A DNA stretch of 64,000 nt, from the NCBI RefSeq assembly GCF_001984155.1, contig NZ_MTQO01000049.1, positions 1 to 64,000 on the forward strand, given 5' to 3'. Under the pieces are notes generated by a model. That model did not search any database. It was not told where the DNA came from and saw nothing but the letters and a program-made list of their open reading frames with translations. Shown here in pieces: positions 35,919-45,542 of this stretch. Source of the DNA: Actinosynnema sp. ALI-1.44 (GTDB taxonomy: Bacteria; Actinomycetota; Actinomycetes; Mycobacteriales; Pseudonocardiaceae). Each line of letters begins with the position of its first letter. The first letter of the stretch is position 1. A program made the translations under genes and the position numbers.

Positions 35919-38900
35919 ATGCGCGTGCTCACACACGCGGCGATTCTTGCCGTGCTCACAAGCGGATTGACAGTCGCCCCCGCGACTGCGCAACCGCGAA
36001 CGGCTGCCGCACAAGGCAAATCCACAGCAACCGAAACCACAGTCACACTCATCACCGGTGACCAGGTGTCCGTCGCGAGACGGGGTCCCGGCTGGGATGT
36101 GCGGATCCGGCCCGCGGCGCGCCTCGGCGCCCCGGACAGCTTCCTGCACCACGCCGGGGCCGACGGCGTGACGGTCATCCCCGCGTCCGTCGCGCCGCTC
36201 GTCCGGTCCGGTCAGCTGGACCGCGCGTTGTTCGACGTCACCAGCCTGATCAGGCTCGGCTACGACGACGAGCACACGCCGGACATCCCGCTGCTCGTGG
36301 AATCCGGTTCCGACCAAGCGAGAAGCAGCCTCGCCGCGCTCGGCAAGGTCACCCGTGACCTGCCCGCGGTGAAGATGACGGCGGTCTCCACGCCCAAGCG
36401 CGACGCGGCGAAGGTCTTCCAGACCGCGAAGAACCACAAGATCTGGCTCAACGGCAAGGCGTTCCCCACGCTGGACCAGAGCGTCCCGCAGGTGGGCGCC
36501 CCTGGTGCGTGGCAGCAGGGCCATACCGGCGCGGGTGCGACCATCGCCGTGCTGGACACCGGGTACGACAAGGGCCACCCCGACCTGGCCGGGATCGTCA
36601 AGAGCGAGAAGGACTTCACCGGCGAGGGCATCCAGGACGTCGTCGGCCACGGCACGCACGTCGCCGCGACCGCCGCCGGGCGCGGCACGGCGTCCGGCGG
36701 GAAGTACACCGGCGTCGCCAAAGGCGCGAACCTGGTGATCGGCAAGGTCTGCGTGACGTTCGGCTGCCCGTTCGACGCCATCCTCGACGGCATGCAATGG
36801 GCCGCGGACAGCGGCGCCAAGGTCGTCAACATGAGCCTCGGCGGCGGACCAGGAGACGGCACCGACCCCATCGAAACCGCCGTCAACCGCATCTCCGCCG
36901 AAAAAGGCACTCTGTTCGTGATCGCCGCGGGCAACGGCGGGAGCTCGAAGGTTTCCTCACCGGCCGCTGCCGACGCCGCACTGGCCGTCGGCAGCGTGAA
37001 CAAGCAGGATGTGCGCAGCCCGTTCTCGTCACAGGGGCCGAGGTCCAAGGACTACGCGGTCAAGCCGGACATCGCCGCGCCTGGTGAGGACATCGTGGCG
37101 GCACGGGCCAAGGGAACGCTGGACGACGTTGCCGTGGACGAGTTCCACGCCAAGATCAGCGGCACCTCGATGGCCACACCCCACGTCGCTGGCGCCGCCG
37201 CGATCGTGGCCGCACAACACCCGGACTGGACCGGCCAGCAGATCAAAACCGCGCTCATGGGCAGCGCGCACCCGGTCGCGAACGCCACGATCTACCACCA
37301 GGGCAACGGTCGCCTTGACGTGAACCGCGCGGTCAGCCAGACCGTCACCACGACTGTCGGCAACCTGAGCCTCGGCTACATCAAGTGGCCGAACCCCGGG
37401 ACTGTGCTGAGCAAGCCGTTGACGTACAAGAACTTCGGCACGGCACCGATCACGCTTTCCCTGTCCGCCAGCGACGCGGCCTTCAAACTGAGCGCCGCCG
37501 AGGTGACCGTGCCCGCCGGTGGCGAGGCCACGGTGACGGTCTCGTTCGACGGACCGCAGGCCGCTCCCGCTTCGTACGGCGGTCTGGTGCTGGCCAAGGG
37601 CGGGACGACCGAGGTGCGCACGGCGGTCGGTGCGACCAAGGAGCCGGAGAGCTACGACCTCACGCTGCGGTCGGTCGACCGCGACGGAGGCGTGAACGGC
37701 CCCAGCCTCATCGTGGTGCAGAACCTCGACAAACCGGAGGTTTACTTCGTCCCGGTGTTCGGCGGTGACACGATCCGGGTGCCCGCGGGTCGCTACGCGG
37801 TGATGTCGTTCATCCTCACCCCGACCGTACCGGTGGGCTCGACCACCCAGATCGCCAAGCCCGAGCTCGTGGTCAAGAGCGACACGACAGTCGAACTCGA
37901 CGCGCGTCCCGGCGTCCGGGTAAGCACGTCGATCGACCAGCCGGACGCCCAGCTGCACCGCACCCTGTCCGGGCAGATGATCAAGGTCGGCGACGCCATG
38001 GCAGGCGGCTTCGGGCCTGGCGACAACCTCTACGCCGTGCCGACGACAGGCAAGTTCGACCACTTCATGTACTTCGACAGCGCGTCGTACGAGCAGCCGC
38101 TGATCAAGCTCACAGTCACGAAACCGGAGCAGTTCCAGCCGGTGGTCGACTGGGTTCCCGATTCGCCGCGGATCACCGACACCCGCGAGCTGGCCACAGT
38201 GGACGTCGTCAGGGCCAGGCCGGAAGACCTGGCGCAGCGCGATGTCCGCGGCAAGATCGCGGTGTTCACGATCGGGGCGGGTGAGGAACAGGAGTTCATC
38301 CCACGGCTCAAGGCGTTGCACAGCGCGGGCGCCACGGCCGCGTTCTTCTACTTCACCGACAGCAACGGCGTGGCACTCGCCGAGGCACCAGCGCTGCCAA
38401 CGATGTACGCGGTGGACGACTCCGGCCCACGGCTGGCAAAGCTGGGCACCGCGACCGTGAAGGTCGAGGGGATTGCCGCGAGCCCGTACCACTACAAGCT
38501 CACCTTCCCGAGCCACGGCGCCATCCCGGCCAACCTGACCCACCAGGCCCGGATCAGGGACCTCGCCGAGATCCGCGCCACCTACCGCGCGGTCGGGCCG
38601 CAAGCGAACGTGTACGCCAACCCGAGCGCGAACGGCTTCCCGTTGGTCGGGCCCGGCGGCGCGCCGATTCCACTGCCGACCAGCCGAGTCGAGCGCTACA
38701 CGCCGGAGACGGTCAGCTGGCAGCACTCGTCACGCATCGATCGGCAGTACATCAACACCAGTGATGAGAAGGTCTATCCACGCGGGTCGAAGTCCACAGC
38801 GGACTGGTACAAGGCCGTGCTCGGCCCCGGCCGGGCCCAGCTGACCCGCACAGGCGCCAAGCTCACCGCAGACCTCCCCCTGTTCACAGATGCCGGACAG

Positions 38901-39413
38901 CACACAGGCCGCGCCGGAGGAACCGACAAAGGCACCACCGTGCTGTACGCCAACGGCAAGGAGATCGGCCGCAGCGGCAGGCCGGGATCCGGCGAGTTCA
39001 CCGTGGGCAACGACCCAGCGAAATACCGCCTCATCACCGAGGCAACCAGGGAAAACCCGGCATGGCAACTATCCACAAAGGTCACAGCGGAGTGGGACCT
39101 CCCCCACGTCAGGACCGGCCCCCTGCCCACGATCACACTCGACCCCAAGGTGGACAGCACCAACACCACCAAAGGCGGAACATACACAGCCATCCCACTC
39201 CAACCAGGCAAGGGCGGCACAGTCCAAGCAGTCGACGTATCCACCGACGACGGCACAACCTGGCACAAGGCACCACTGGTACAAGCCCACAACCAATGGT
39301 GGGCAGTCGTATGGAACCCATCTAACGGGTTCGTGTCATTACGCGCCCAGGCGTCCTACCCAGACGGCAGCGCAGTCGCCCAGACAGTCATCCGCGCCTA
39401 CCGAGTGAAGTAA
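35919..39413 (+). CDS. large secreted S8 subtilase (second of tandem pair)
   Basis: 1164 residues with the same layout as the gene before it: signal peptide ending near VAPATA, a propeptide, Asp213 (AVLDTGYDKGHPDL), His244 (VGHGTHVAAT), Ser417 (SGTSMATPHVAGAAA), then about 700 residues of beta-sandwich and PA-like sequence (LKALHSAGATAAFFYFTDSN). ATG 35919 lies 3 nt after the inverted repeat. The last about 400 nt use many A-ending codons (aca, cca, caa) unlike the rest, and a UUA leucine codon occurs at 39339-39341 where the first copy has TTG. A terminator hairpin follows at 39430. Confidence 0.94.
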   Translation: MRVLTHAAILAVLTSGLTVAPATAQPRTAAAQGKSTATETTVTLITGDQVSVARRGPGWDVRIRPAARLGAPDSFLHHAGADGVTVIPASVAPLVRSGQLDRALFDVTSLIRLGYDDEHTPDIPLLVESGSDQARSSLAALGKVTRDLPAVKMTAVSTPKRDAAKVFQTAKNHKIWLNGKAFPTLDQSVPQVGAPGAWQQGHTGAGATIAVLDTGYDKGHPDLAGIVKSEKDFTGEGIQDVVGHGTHVAATAAGRGTASGGKYTGVAKGANLVIGKVCVTFGCPFDAILDGMQWAADSGAKVVNMSLGGGPGDGTDPIETAVNRISAEKGTLFVIAAGNGGSSKVSSPAAADAALAVGSVNKQDVRSPFSSQGPRSKDYAVKPDIAAPGEDIVAARAKGTLDDVAVDEFHAKISGTSMATPHVAGAAAIVAAQHPDWTGQQIKTALMGSAHPVANATIYHQGNGRLDVNRAVSQTVTTTVGNLSLGYIKWPNPGTVLSKPLTYKNFGTAPITLSLSASDAAFKLSAAEVTVPAGGEATVTVSFDGPQAAPASYGGLVLAKGGTTEVRTAVGATKEPESYDLTLRSVDRDGGVNGPSLIVVQNLDKPEVYFVPVFGGDTIRVPAGRYAVMSFILTPTVPVGSTTQIAKPELVVKSDTTVELDARPGVRVSTSIDQPDAQLHRTLSGQMIKVGDAMAGGFGPGDNLYAVPTTGKFDHFMYFDSASYEQPLIKLTVTKPEQFQPVVDWVPDSPRITDTRELATVDVVRARPEDLAQRDVRGKIAVFTIGAGEEQEFIPRLKALHSAGATAAFFYFTDSNGVALAEAPALPTMYAVDDSGPRLAKLGTATVKVEGIAASPYHYKLTFPSHGAIPANLTHQARIRDLAEIRATYRAVGPQANVYANPSANGFPLVGPGGAPIPLPTSRVERYTPETVSWQHSSRIDRQYINTSDEKVYPRGSKSTADWYKAVLGPGRAQLTRTGAKLTADLPLFTDAGQHTGRAGGTDKGTTVLYANGKEIGRSGRPGSGEFTVGNDPAKYRLITEATRENPAWQLSTKVTAEWDLPHVRTGPLPTITLDPKVDSTNTTKGGTYTAIPLQPGKGGTVQAVDVSTDDGTTWHKAPLVQAHNQWWAVVWNPSNGFVSLRAQASYPDGSAVAQTVIRAYRVK

Positions 39414-39429
39414 CAGCCGTCGCCATCAC

Positions 39430-39472
39430 AGCGGGGGATCGGCCCAACAGAAAAACGGGCCGATCCCCCGCT
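39430..39472 (+). terminator. 16-bp hairpin terminator after the subtilase pair
   Basis: Arms AGCGGGGGATCGGCCC (39430-39445) and its complement (39457-39472) are perfect, with an A-rich 11-nt loop. It lies 17 nt after the second subtilase stop. There is no T-run after it, as is usual for actinomycete hairpin terminators. Confidence 0.75.
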
Positions 39473-39528
39473 CAGACCAGGTCAGCCTGTGCCCAAGCGC
39501 AGCCCAATGGGCGGCCTGCGCGCCAGCG

Positions 39529-39552
39529 CAGAGGTCAGCCACCCGGCGAGGG
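39529..39552. repeat. 24-bp dispersed repeat, copy 2
   Basis: Identical over 24 bp to 27605-27628. It lies in the 287-bp gap between the second subtilase and the P-type ATPase gene, 116 nt after the subtilase stop. Apart from this and the hairpin at 39430 I see nothing else in that gap. Confidence 0.7.
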
Positions 39553-39700
39553 GGCAATCATCGAACCAGAGCGCAACGCAAACGTCCACAAAGGGTGAAA
39601 CGGGCACCGACCGTCCAGCAGGGACCCAAATGTCCCCCTACGGGCTGGTCCCACCCTGGGATGACGCGCGTCAACGGCGGATGGGCCTAATGTCGGACGC

Positions 39701-42067
39701 ATGTCGATTGACAACACGGCCGGTGACACGGCACTCGACACCGTCGACGGCGGGCTGAGCTCTGCCGAGGTCGCCGAACGGGTCGCGGCGGGCAAGACCA
39801 ACGACGTACCCGCGCGGGCGAGCCGCACGGTCGGGCAGATCGTCCGTGCCAACGTCCTCACCCGGATCAACGCGATCTACGGTGTGCTGTTCGCGATCAT
39901 CATGTCCACCGGGTACTTCCTGGACGGCATGTTCGGCTTGTTGATCATCTTCAACAGCGGGATCGGCATGATCCAGGAGCTGCGGGCCAAACGCACCTTG
40001 GAGAAGCTGGCCATCGTCGGCCAGGCCCGGCCCACGGTCCGGCGTGACGGCACCGCCGTCGAGATCCCGCCGAACGAGATCGTGCTCGACGACGTGATCG
40101 AGCTCGGCCCCGGCGACAAGATCGTCGTCGACGGGCTGGTCCTGGCCGCGGACGCGCTCGAGATCGACGAGTCCCTGCTGACCGGTGAGTCCGACCCGGT
40201 TGTGAAACACCGCGGTGACCAGGTGTTGTCAGGCAGTTTCGTGGTCGCCGGGGGCGGTGCCTACCGGGCCACCAAGGTCGGCGGCGACGCGTACGCGGCC
40301 AAGCTGGCCGAGGAGGCCAGCAAGTTCACCCTGGTCAAGTCCGAGCTGCGGTCCGGCATCGACAAGATCCTCAAGTTCATCACGTACCTGCTGATCCCGG
40401 CGGGCGCGCTAACGATCTACAACCAGCTCTTCAACGTCAACAAGCCGCTCGCCGACGCTCTGCGCGGCATGGTTGCCGCGCTCGTGCCGATGGTGCCTGA
40501 GGGGCTCATCCTGATGACGAGCATCGCGTTCGCCGTCGGCGTGATCCGGCTCGGCCAGCGCCAGTGCCTCGTGCAGGAGTTGCCCGCGATCGAGGGTCTC
40601 GCCCGTGTTGACGTGGTGTGTGCGGACAAGACCGGGACGCTGACCGAGAACGGTATGCGGCTCGCCGAGGTGCGCAACGAGAACGGCGACGACTCGGTGA
40701 ACCTGGCGTTGGCCGCGCTGGCGCGTACCGAGGCGCGACCGAACGCGAGCCTCCAGGCGATCCTGGAGGCGTTCCCGGACGACCCGCGCTGGCACGCCAC
40801 GGCCGTCGCGCCGTTCTCGTCGGCCCGCAAGTGGAGCGGCGCGAGCTTCACCGACCACGGCAACTGGGTTCTCGGCGCGCCGGACGTGCTGCTGCCCGCC
40901 GGGGACGCGGCCCGTGCCGAGGCCGAGCGGATCGGCTCGCAGGGCCTGCGTGTCCTGCTGCTCGGCAAGGCCGACCTGTCCGTGGACTCGGCCGACGCGC
41001 CCGGTGCCGTCCGCCCCGCCGCTCTCGTCGTGCTGGAGCAGAAGGTCCGCCCGGACGCCAAGGACACCCTCGACTACTTCGCCTCGCAGAACGTGACGGT
41101 GAAGGTCATCTCCGGCGACAACGCGCTGTCGGTCGGCGCGGTCGCGTCCTCGCTCGGCCTGCCGAACTCGGCGGACCCGCTCGACGCCCGCAACCTGCCG
41201 GAGGACAGGGAACAACTCGCGTCCGTGCTGGAGGAGCGCGCGGTCTTCGGCCGGGTCACTCCCGCGCAGAAACGCTCGATGGTCGGCGCGTTGCAGTCGC
41301 GCAAACACACGGTCGCGATGACCGGTGACGGCGTGAACGACGTGCTGGCGCTCAAGGACGCCGACATCGGCGTGGCGATGGGCTCCGGCAGCCCGGCGAC
41401 CCGCGCGGTCGCCCAGATCGTCCTGCTGGACAACAAGTTCGCCACCCTGCCGCACGTGGTCGGCGAGGGCCGCCGGGTGATCGGCAACATCGAGCGCGTC
41501 TCGAACCTGTTCCTGACCAAGACGGTCTACTCGGTGATCCTCGCCCTGATGGTCGGGATCGCGCAGGTCAACTACCCGTTCCTGCCACGGCACGTGACCG
41601 TGATCGCCTGGTTCACCATCGGTATTCCCGCGTTCGTGCTGTCCTTGGCCCCCAACAACGAACGCGCCCGCACCGGCTTCGTCGCGAGGGTGATGCGGAT
41701 GGCCATCCCGGCGGGCGCGATCATCGCGACCGCGACATTCGTCTCGTACATGCTCGTGCGCACCGAGGCCACCGACGAGCAGTCGGGCACCACCGCCTTG
41801 ATCACCTTGATGATCGTGGCGCTGTGGGTGCTGGCGATCGTGGCGCGGCCGTACAAGTGGTGGAAGATCGGCCTGATCACGCTGATGTCGGTGGCGTCGC
41901 TGCTGCTGTTCGTACTGCCGTTCACCCAGCGGTTCTTCCTGCTGGACCCCAGCAACACCGGCTTCACGACGCAGGCCATCTGGATCGCGGCGATCGGGGT
42001 GGTCCTCGTCGAGATCGTGTGGTGGATCCAGCGGAAGCTGACCGCACCGGCCGAGACCGGCGACTGA
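39701..42067 (+). CDS. ctpE: P-type cation ATPase, CtpE-like
   Basis: 788 residues. The HAD-type P-ATPase shows the actuator motif [12 protein letters not shown], the phosphorylation site [12 protein letters not shown] (Asp about 309) and the hinge [18 protein letters not shown]. The M4 motif is PMVPEGL as in mycobacterial CtpE (Rv0908), a calcium-uptake pump, and the length is close to CtpE. About ten helices are present, including a C-terminal cluster. ATG 39701 begins a short acidic head. No heavy-metal binding N-domain is seen. The ion is inferred from family, not from sequence. The following minus-strand gene ends 6 nt away. Confidence 0.92.
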   Translation: MSIDNTAGDTALDTVDGGLSSAEVAERVAAGKTNDVPARASRTVGQIVRANVLTRINAIYGVLFAIIMSTGYFLDGMFGLLIIFNSGIGMIQELRAKRTLEKLAIVGQARPTVRRDGTAVEIPPNEIVLDDVIELGPGDKIVVDGLVLAADALEIDESLLTGESDPVVKHRGDQVLSGSFVVAGGGAYRATKVGGDAYAAKLAEEASKFTLVKSELRSGIDKILKFITYLLIPAGALTIYNQLFNVNKPLADALRGMVAALVPMVPEGLILMTSIAFAVGVIRLGQRQCLVQELPAIEGLARVDVVCADKTGTLTENGMRLAEVRNENGDDSVNLALAALARTEARPNASLQAILEAFPDDPRWHATAVAPFSSARKWSGASFTDHGNWVLGAPDVLLPAGDAARAEAERIGSQGLRVLLLGKADLSVDSADAPGAVRPAALVVLEQKVRPDAKDTLDYFASQNVTVKVISGDNALSVGAVASSLGLPNSADPLDARNLPEDREQLASVLEERAVFGRVTPAQKRSMVGALQSRKHTVAMTGDGVNDVLALKDADIGVAMGSGSPATRAVAQIVLLDNKFATLPHVVGEGRRVIGNIERVSNLFLTKTVYSVILALMVGIAQVNYPFLPRHVTVIAWFTIGIPAFVLSLAPNNERARTGFVARVMRMAIPAGAIIATATFVSYMLVRTEATDEQSGTTALITLMIVALWVLAIVARPYKWWKIGLITLMSVASLLLFVLPFTQRFFLLDPSNTGFTTQAIWIAAIGVVLVEIVWWIQRKLTAPAETGD

Positions 42068-42073
42068 CGGGCG

Positions 42074-42784
42074 CTAGGCGGCGCGACGATCGTGACTGGC
42101 GGGGCGCAGCCACGGACGGCTGGGTCCCGCCCGGCGATCGTCGTCGGGCTTCGCTGTGGCCTGCACCACAGTCTCGTCCTCACGTGCCGTGGGAGTCGGG
42201 TCGCCGCCGCGCTTGTGCTCCCGCTGCACGATGTACAGCAACGCGACGCCTGCCAGCAGCGGCACGTGCGACAGCAGCCGGGAGGTCGGAACGCCCACGG
42301 TCGCCAGGTCGACCACCGAGAACACGACCAGCGCTGCCACGAACACGCCGACCGCGGGCAGCAACCCGCTGGCCCGCCTGGTCTGCCACGCGGCCGCGAG
42401 CATCGCGAGGCCCAGCGCCAGGTTCCACGCCGCGCCTTCGCTGATCAGGTGCGGCGTCAGCGTTACGCCGTGCGACGAGTGCGCGTCCGACCCGAACAGT
42501 TGCCCGACCGCGAGCAACAGTTGGATCAGCCCGACGCCTGCCAGCGCCATCCGTGCCAGCGGGCGGCGTCGTGGCCTTGCTTCCTCGAGCACCGCGTCGA
42601 CCAGGTCGGGTGTCGCCACGAACTCACGCACCCGCACCCGGCGGTTGAGCGCCGCCGCCGCGTCGTACCAGTCCTGGCAGGCCGCGCACGTCTCCAGGTG
42701 CGCGTCCACCTCGGCTGCCGGTACCGGCTCCTGCTCGCCGTCCAGCCGGGCGGACAGGGCCTCCGTGCACGTCCCACAGTCCAT
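42074..42784 (-). CDS. zinc-finger (zf-HC2) membrane protein, anti-sigma-like
   Basis: 236 residues. The N terminus has a zinc-ribbon/ZAS-like pattern: CGTCTEALSARLDGEQEPVP, then VDAHLETCAACQDWYD (H-x3-C-x2-C). Five or so hydrophobic segments follow (MALAGVGLIQLLLAVGQLF; EGAAWNLALGLAMLAAAW; LLPAVGVFVAALVVFSVVDL; LLSHVPLLAGVALLYIV), and a charged tail ends the protein. ZAS-type proteins often hold ECF sigma factors at the membrane. No ECF sigma gene is adjacent, so its partner is unknown. ATG 42784 puts the Cys motif at the start. Confidence 0.85.
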   Translation of the reverse strand: MDCGTCTEALSARLDGEQEPVPAAEVDAHLETCAACQDWYDAAAALNRRVRVREFVATPDLVDAVLEEARPRRRPLARMALAGVGLIQLLLAVGQLFGSDAHSSHGVTLTPHLISEGAAWNLALGLAMLAAAWQTRRASGLLPAVGVFVAALVVFSVVDLATVGVPTSRLLSHVPLLAGVALLYIVQREHKRGGDPTPTAREDETVVQATAKPDDDRRAGPSRPWLRPASHDRRAA

Positions 42785-42821
42785 GCCTACATAGTCGCTC
42801 GTGATACCCGTGTAGTTCCCA

Positions 42822-43208
42822 TCAGCCCTTGCGCTCGAACAGGGCCAGCAACTCCAGGCGGCCGAACATCCTCGCCGTGTCCACCGCCGACGGTGTGCCC
42901 GTGAACGGGTCCGCTCCGCCGTCGAGCAAGGCCTTGACGACCTCGTCCTGCCCCTTGAACACCGCGCCCGCGAGCGGGGTCTGGCCCTTGTCGTTCGCCC
43001 TGTTGACGTCCGCGCCACGGCCTACCAGCACGGCCACGGCGGGCGCGTGGCCGTGGTACGCCGCCAGCATGACCAGGGTGTCGCCTACTTCGTTGTGGAG
43101 GTTCACCGGTACACCCTGGTTGATCAGGGCTGCCAGGTCTTCCGCCGCGCCCGCGCGGGCAGCGGCGAACGCGCGGTGGGCCAGGTCGATCAGCTCGTCG
43201 TCCGACAC
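42822..43208 (-). CDS. ankyrin-repeat protein
   Basis: About 128 residues. Three ankyrin repeats are visible: LAALINQGVPVNLHNEVGDT, LVMLAAYHGHAPAVAVLVGR and GADVNRANDKGQTPLAGAVF with a further partial repeat (VKALLDGGADPFTG). Ankyrin proteins act by protein binding. GTG 43208 (MSDDELIDLAHRAFAAAR) is the best start; upstream in-frame sequence is not family-like. The gene follows the tRNA at a distance of about 250 bp in which I see only a possible promoter. It lies 37 nt before the zf-HC2 gene start on the same strand. Confidence 0.85.
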   Translation of the reverse strand: MSDDELIDLAHRAFAAARAGAAEDLAALINQGVPVNLHNEVGDTLVMLAAYHGHAPAVAVLVGRGADVNRANDKGQTPLAGAVFKGQDEVVKALLDGGADPFTGTPSAVDTARMFGRLELLALFERKG

Positions 43209-43458
43209 GTCGTCAAGGGTCGCACAGACGGTCCCACCTGGCCCGTCGGTCCGATCATCGGGCCACTCAATCCGTCTATAACGTTTTGGAAATGTTTTGT
43301 ACCCGATGAATACGACCAGTCGCCGATTGACCGCCGTAAGTGATATCAATACGGAGCGTTTTCGGTTGATCGCCTGGCGTGAATGCGAGTCGGTCCGGAC
43401 ATGAGAACGGGTAGTCCACGTCCATCGCGTTTCATGGACATGAACTACCCGGTCAGCG

Positions 43459-43532
43459 TGCCCCCGACCGGATTCGAACCGGCACTCCAACCCTTTTAAG
43501 GGGCTTGCCTCTGCCTGTTGGGCTACGGGGGC
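43459..43532 (-). tRNA. tRNA with UAA anticodon and short variable loop
   Basis: Read on the minus strand from 43532: acceptor GCCCCCG pairs with CGGGGGC, discriminator A at 43459, no encoded CCA. The T arm is GCCGG-TTCGAAT-CCGGT. The anticodon stem is AGCCC/GGGTT with loop CTTAAAA, giving anticodon UAA (reads UUA, Leu). The variable region is only 5 nt (GGAGT), whereas bacterial tRNA-Leu normally has a long variable arm. The D stem is 3 bp plus a C-A mismatch. It may be a rare class I tRNA or a decayed gene. Confidence 0.85.
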
Positions 43533-43613
43533 GCGTGAAGCCTAAACGCTCCGGCGCTCCCTTTGGAGCCACTTTGCTCGAACTCATCCGGCTGGCCTAT
43601 TCAATTGGTCCGG

Positions 43614-44942
43614 TCAGCTCTTGGCCGCGCGGGTGAATTCAGTCTTCGGGTCCTGGATCTGTCCCATCGAGATGACCTCGCGCCGGAAGACGAATGCGCC
43701 GAGCCAGTCGAACATGATCCGGACCTTGCGGTTGAAGGTGGGCATCCGCGACAGGTGGTAGGCCCGGTGCAGCCCCCACGCGAGGAAGCCCTTCAGCCGG
43801 ATCACGCCGAGCACGTCCGTCACACCCTTGTACAGGCCCAGTGACGCCACAGAGCCCTGGTACTTGTGCACGTAGGGCTTCTGCTTCTTGCCGCGCAGCG
43901 CGGCCAGCACGTTGGGCACCAGCCGCTTGGCCTGACGGACGGCGTGCTGCGCCGAGGGGCTGCACGTCGCCGTCGGGTCCTCGGACGTCCGCGACAGGTC
44001 CGGGACGGCGGCGTTGTCACCGGCCGCCCAGGCGTCCGCGAGGCCCTCGATCTGCAGCTCGGCCGTGCACCGGACGCGGCCGCGTTGGTCGAGCGGCAGG
44101 TCCGTGTTGGCGAGGACCGGGTTGGCCTTCACACCCGCGGTCCAGATGATCGTGTCGGCGTCGAACTCGGTGCCGTCGTCGAGCACGACGTGCCCGCCTT
44201 CCAGCGACTTCGCCCGGGTGTCCAGGAAGACCTGGATACCGCGCTTCTCGAGCACCTTGACGGTGTAGACGCCCATCTTGGCGCTGACCTCGGGCATGAT
44301 CCGGTTGGACGCCTCGACGAGCACCCAGCGCATGTCCTTCGCGCTGAGGCCCTCGTAGTACCTGATCGCGTAACGGGCCATGTCCTCGAGCTCGGCGAGC
44401 GCCTCGACGCCCGCGTACCCGCCGCCGATGACCACGAAGCTGAGCATCTTGCGGCGCAGCTCCGGGTCGGCGGTCGTCGCGGCCTGGTCAAGACGCGAAA
44501 GCACGTGGTTGCGGAGGTAGATCGCCTCACCGACGGTCTTGAACCCGATGCCGCGCTCCTCAAGGCCCGGGATCGGCAGCAGCCGCGACACGGACCCGAG
44601 CGCACTGATCAGCAGGTCGTACTCGACCAGCTCGGTGTGCCCGTCCAGCGACTCCACGGTGGCCGTCTTGGTCGCGTGGTCGATCTTGGTCACACGGCCG
44701 GTCAGGACGTGGCAGCGGCGAAGCACGTTGCGCAGCGGCACGACCACGTGCCGCGGCTCGATGGATCCGGCTGCCGCCTCCGGGAGGAACGGCTGGTACG
44801 TCATGTGCGGCTGCGGGTCGACCACTGTCACCGACGCTTCGAGCGACCGCAGTTTCTTCTGCAGGCCCAACGCGGTGTACAGCCCGACATAGCCACCGCC
44901 GACGATGAGGATCCGCTTCGGCTGTTTCTTGCCCTTGGCCAT
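43614..44942 (-). CDS. ndh: type II NADH dehydrogenase (NDH-2)
   Basis: 442 residues. A monotopic flavoenzyme that passes electrons from NADH to menaquinone without proton pumping. Two Rossmann motifs are seen: ILIVGGGYVGLYTALGLQ (FAD) and FVVIGGGYAGVEALAELE (NADH). The quinone-site-type segment SAQHAVRQAKRL and the C-terminal amphipathic region (GFLAWGLHRAYHLSRMP, then VRIMFDWLGAFVF) fit membrane docking. ATG 44942 gives MAKGKKQPKRILIVGGG. The length is close to mycobacterial Ndh. The gene ends 81 nt upstream of the tRNA on the same strand. Confidence 0.94.
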   Translation of the reverse strand: MAKGKKQPKRILIVGGGYVGLYTALGLQKKLRSLEASVTVVDPQPHMTYQPFLPEAAAGSIEPRHVVVPLRNVLRRCHVLTGRVTKIDHATKTATVESLDGHTELVEYDLLISALGSVSRLLPIPGLEERGIGFKTVGEAIYLRNHVLSRLDQAATTADPELRRKMLSFVVIGGGYAGVEALAELEDMARYAIRYYEGLSAKDMRWVLVEASNRIMPEVSAKMGVYTVKVLEKRGIQVFLDTRAKSLEGGHVVLDDGTEFDADTIIWTAGVKANPVLANTDLPLDQRGRVRCTAELQIEGLADAWAAGDNAAVPDLSRTSEDPTATCSPSAQHAVRQAKRLVPNVLAALRGKKQKPYVHKYQGSVASLGLYKGVTDVLGVIRLKGFLAWGLHRAYHLSRMPTFNRKVRIMFDWLGAFVFRREVISMGQIQDPKTEFTRAAKS

Positions 44943-45023
44943 GGACCTATGGTCGCACCATTCACCCGGCGGCGCGCGTCACCCCTGGTCAGGTGTGACC
45001 CCGGTCGCGAACCGCTCACCGGT

Positions 45024-45542
45024 TCACTTAGGACGCTTCATGATCAACCGGGTCGCCAGGACCGCGAGTGTCGTCGCGGCAAGCAGTGCGAGTACTTCCA
45101 ATGCCGCTGGTGTAACGGTTTCGGGCACCAGTGACGCGACGGCCGCCAGTGCGGCGACGGCCAGCTGAACCAGCACGAATCGGACAGCGGCCGGGCGCAG
45201 CGCGCTGACGTGCACCCGCGCAGTGCCGGGGATCACAGCGGTCAGCGCGCATCCGATGTGGACCAGGTGGATCAGCGGAACCAGTGCCAGGACGCGGATG
45301 TCGAACGCGTCGTCGCTGACCACGGCCACTGCGACCGCCGTCGCGACGATCAGGAACGCGGGTGCGGGCGTGGCGGGCGCAGTGACGGACAACACGCCGA
45401 GCAGGGCGACGATCCCCAGCGGGAACACCCCGACTCCCTGTGCCGCCAGTGAGATCAGGATCAACGCGACCGCACACGCCACCCCGCCGCGCAAGGTCCA
45501 CGCGGGCATCCCCGCGGTGAGATTCATCGCGGGGAGATTCAT
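45024..45542 (-). CDS. membrane protein at the end of the MoxR/DUF58 operon
   Basis: 172 residues, nearly all hydrophobic: about five helices (GVACAVALILISLAAQGVGV; LGIVALLGVLSVTAPATPA; FLIVATAVAVAVVSDDAFDI; VLALVPLIHLVHIGCALTAV; VLVQLAVAALAAVASLV; ALEVLALLAATTLAVLATR). ATG 45542 overlaps the DUF58 stop (ATGA), so it is coupled to that gene; a second ATG at 45527 is in frame. It is the last of five overlapping genes. Function unknown, presumably with the DUF58/MoxR complex. Confidence 0.82.
   Translation of the reverse strand: MNLPAMNLTAGMPAWTLRGGVACAVALILISLAAQGVGVFPLGIVALLGVLSVTAPATPAPAFLIVATAVAVAVVSDDAFDIRVLALVPLIHLVHIGCALTAVIPGTARVHVSALRPAAVRFVLVQLAVAALAAVASLVPETVTPAALEVLALLAATTLAVLATRLIMKRPK

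Noticed and set aside
39489-39758. 89-codon open frame between the subtilase pair and ctpE
   Set aside because: No ribosome site, no recognisable sequence; it runs through the 24-bp repeat and into the ctpE start in another frame.
43459-43532. Integrated element at the tRNA
   Set aside because: I looked for a repeat of the tRNA 3' end and for integrase or phage genes within the window and saw none.
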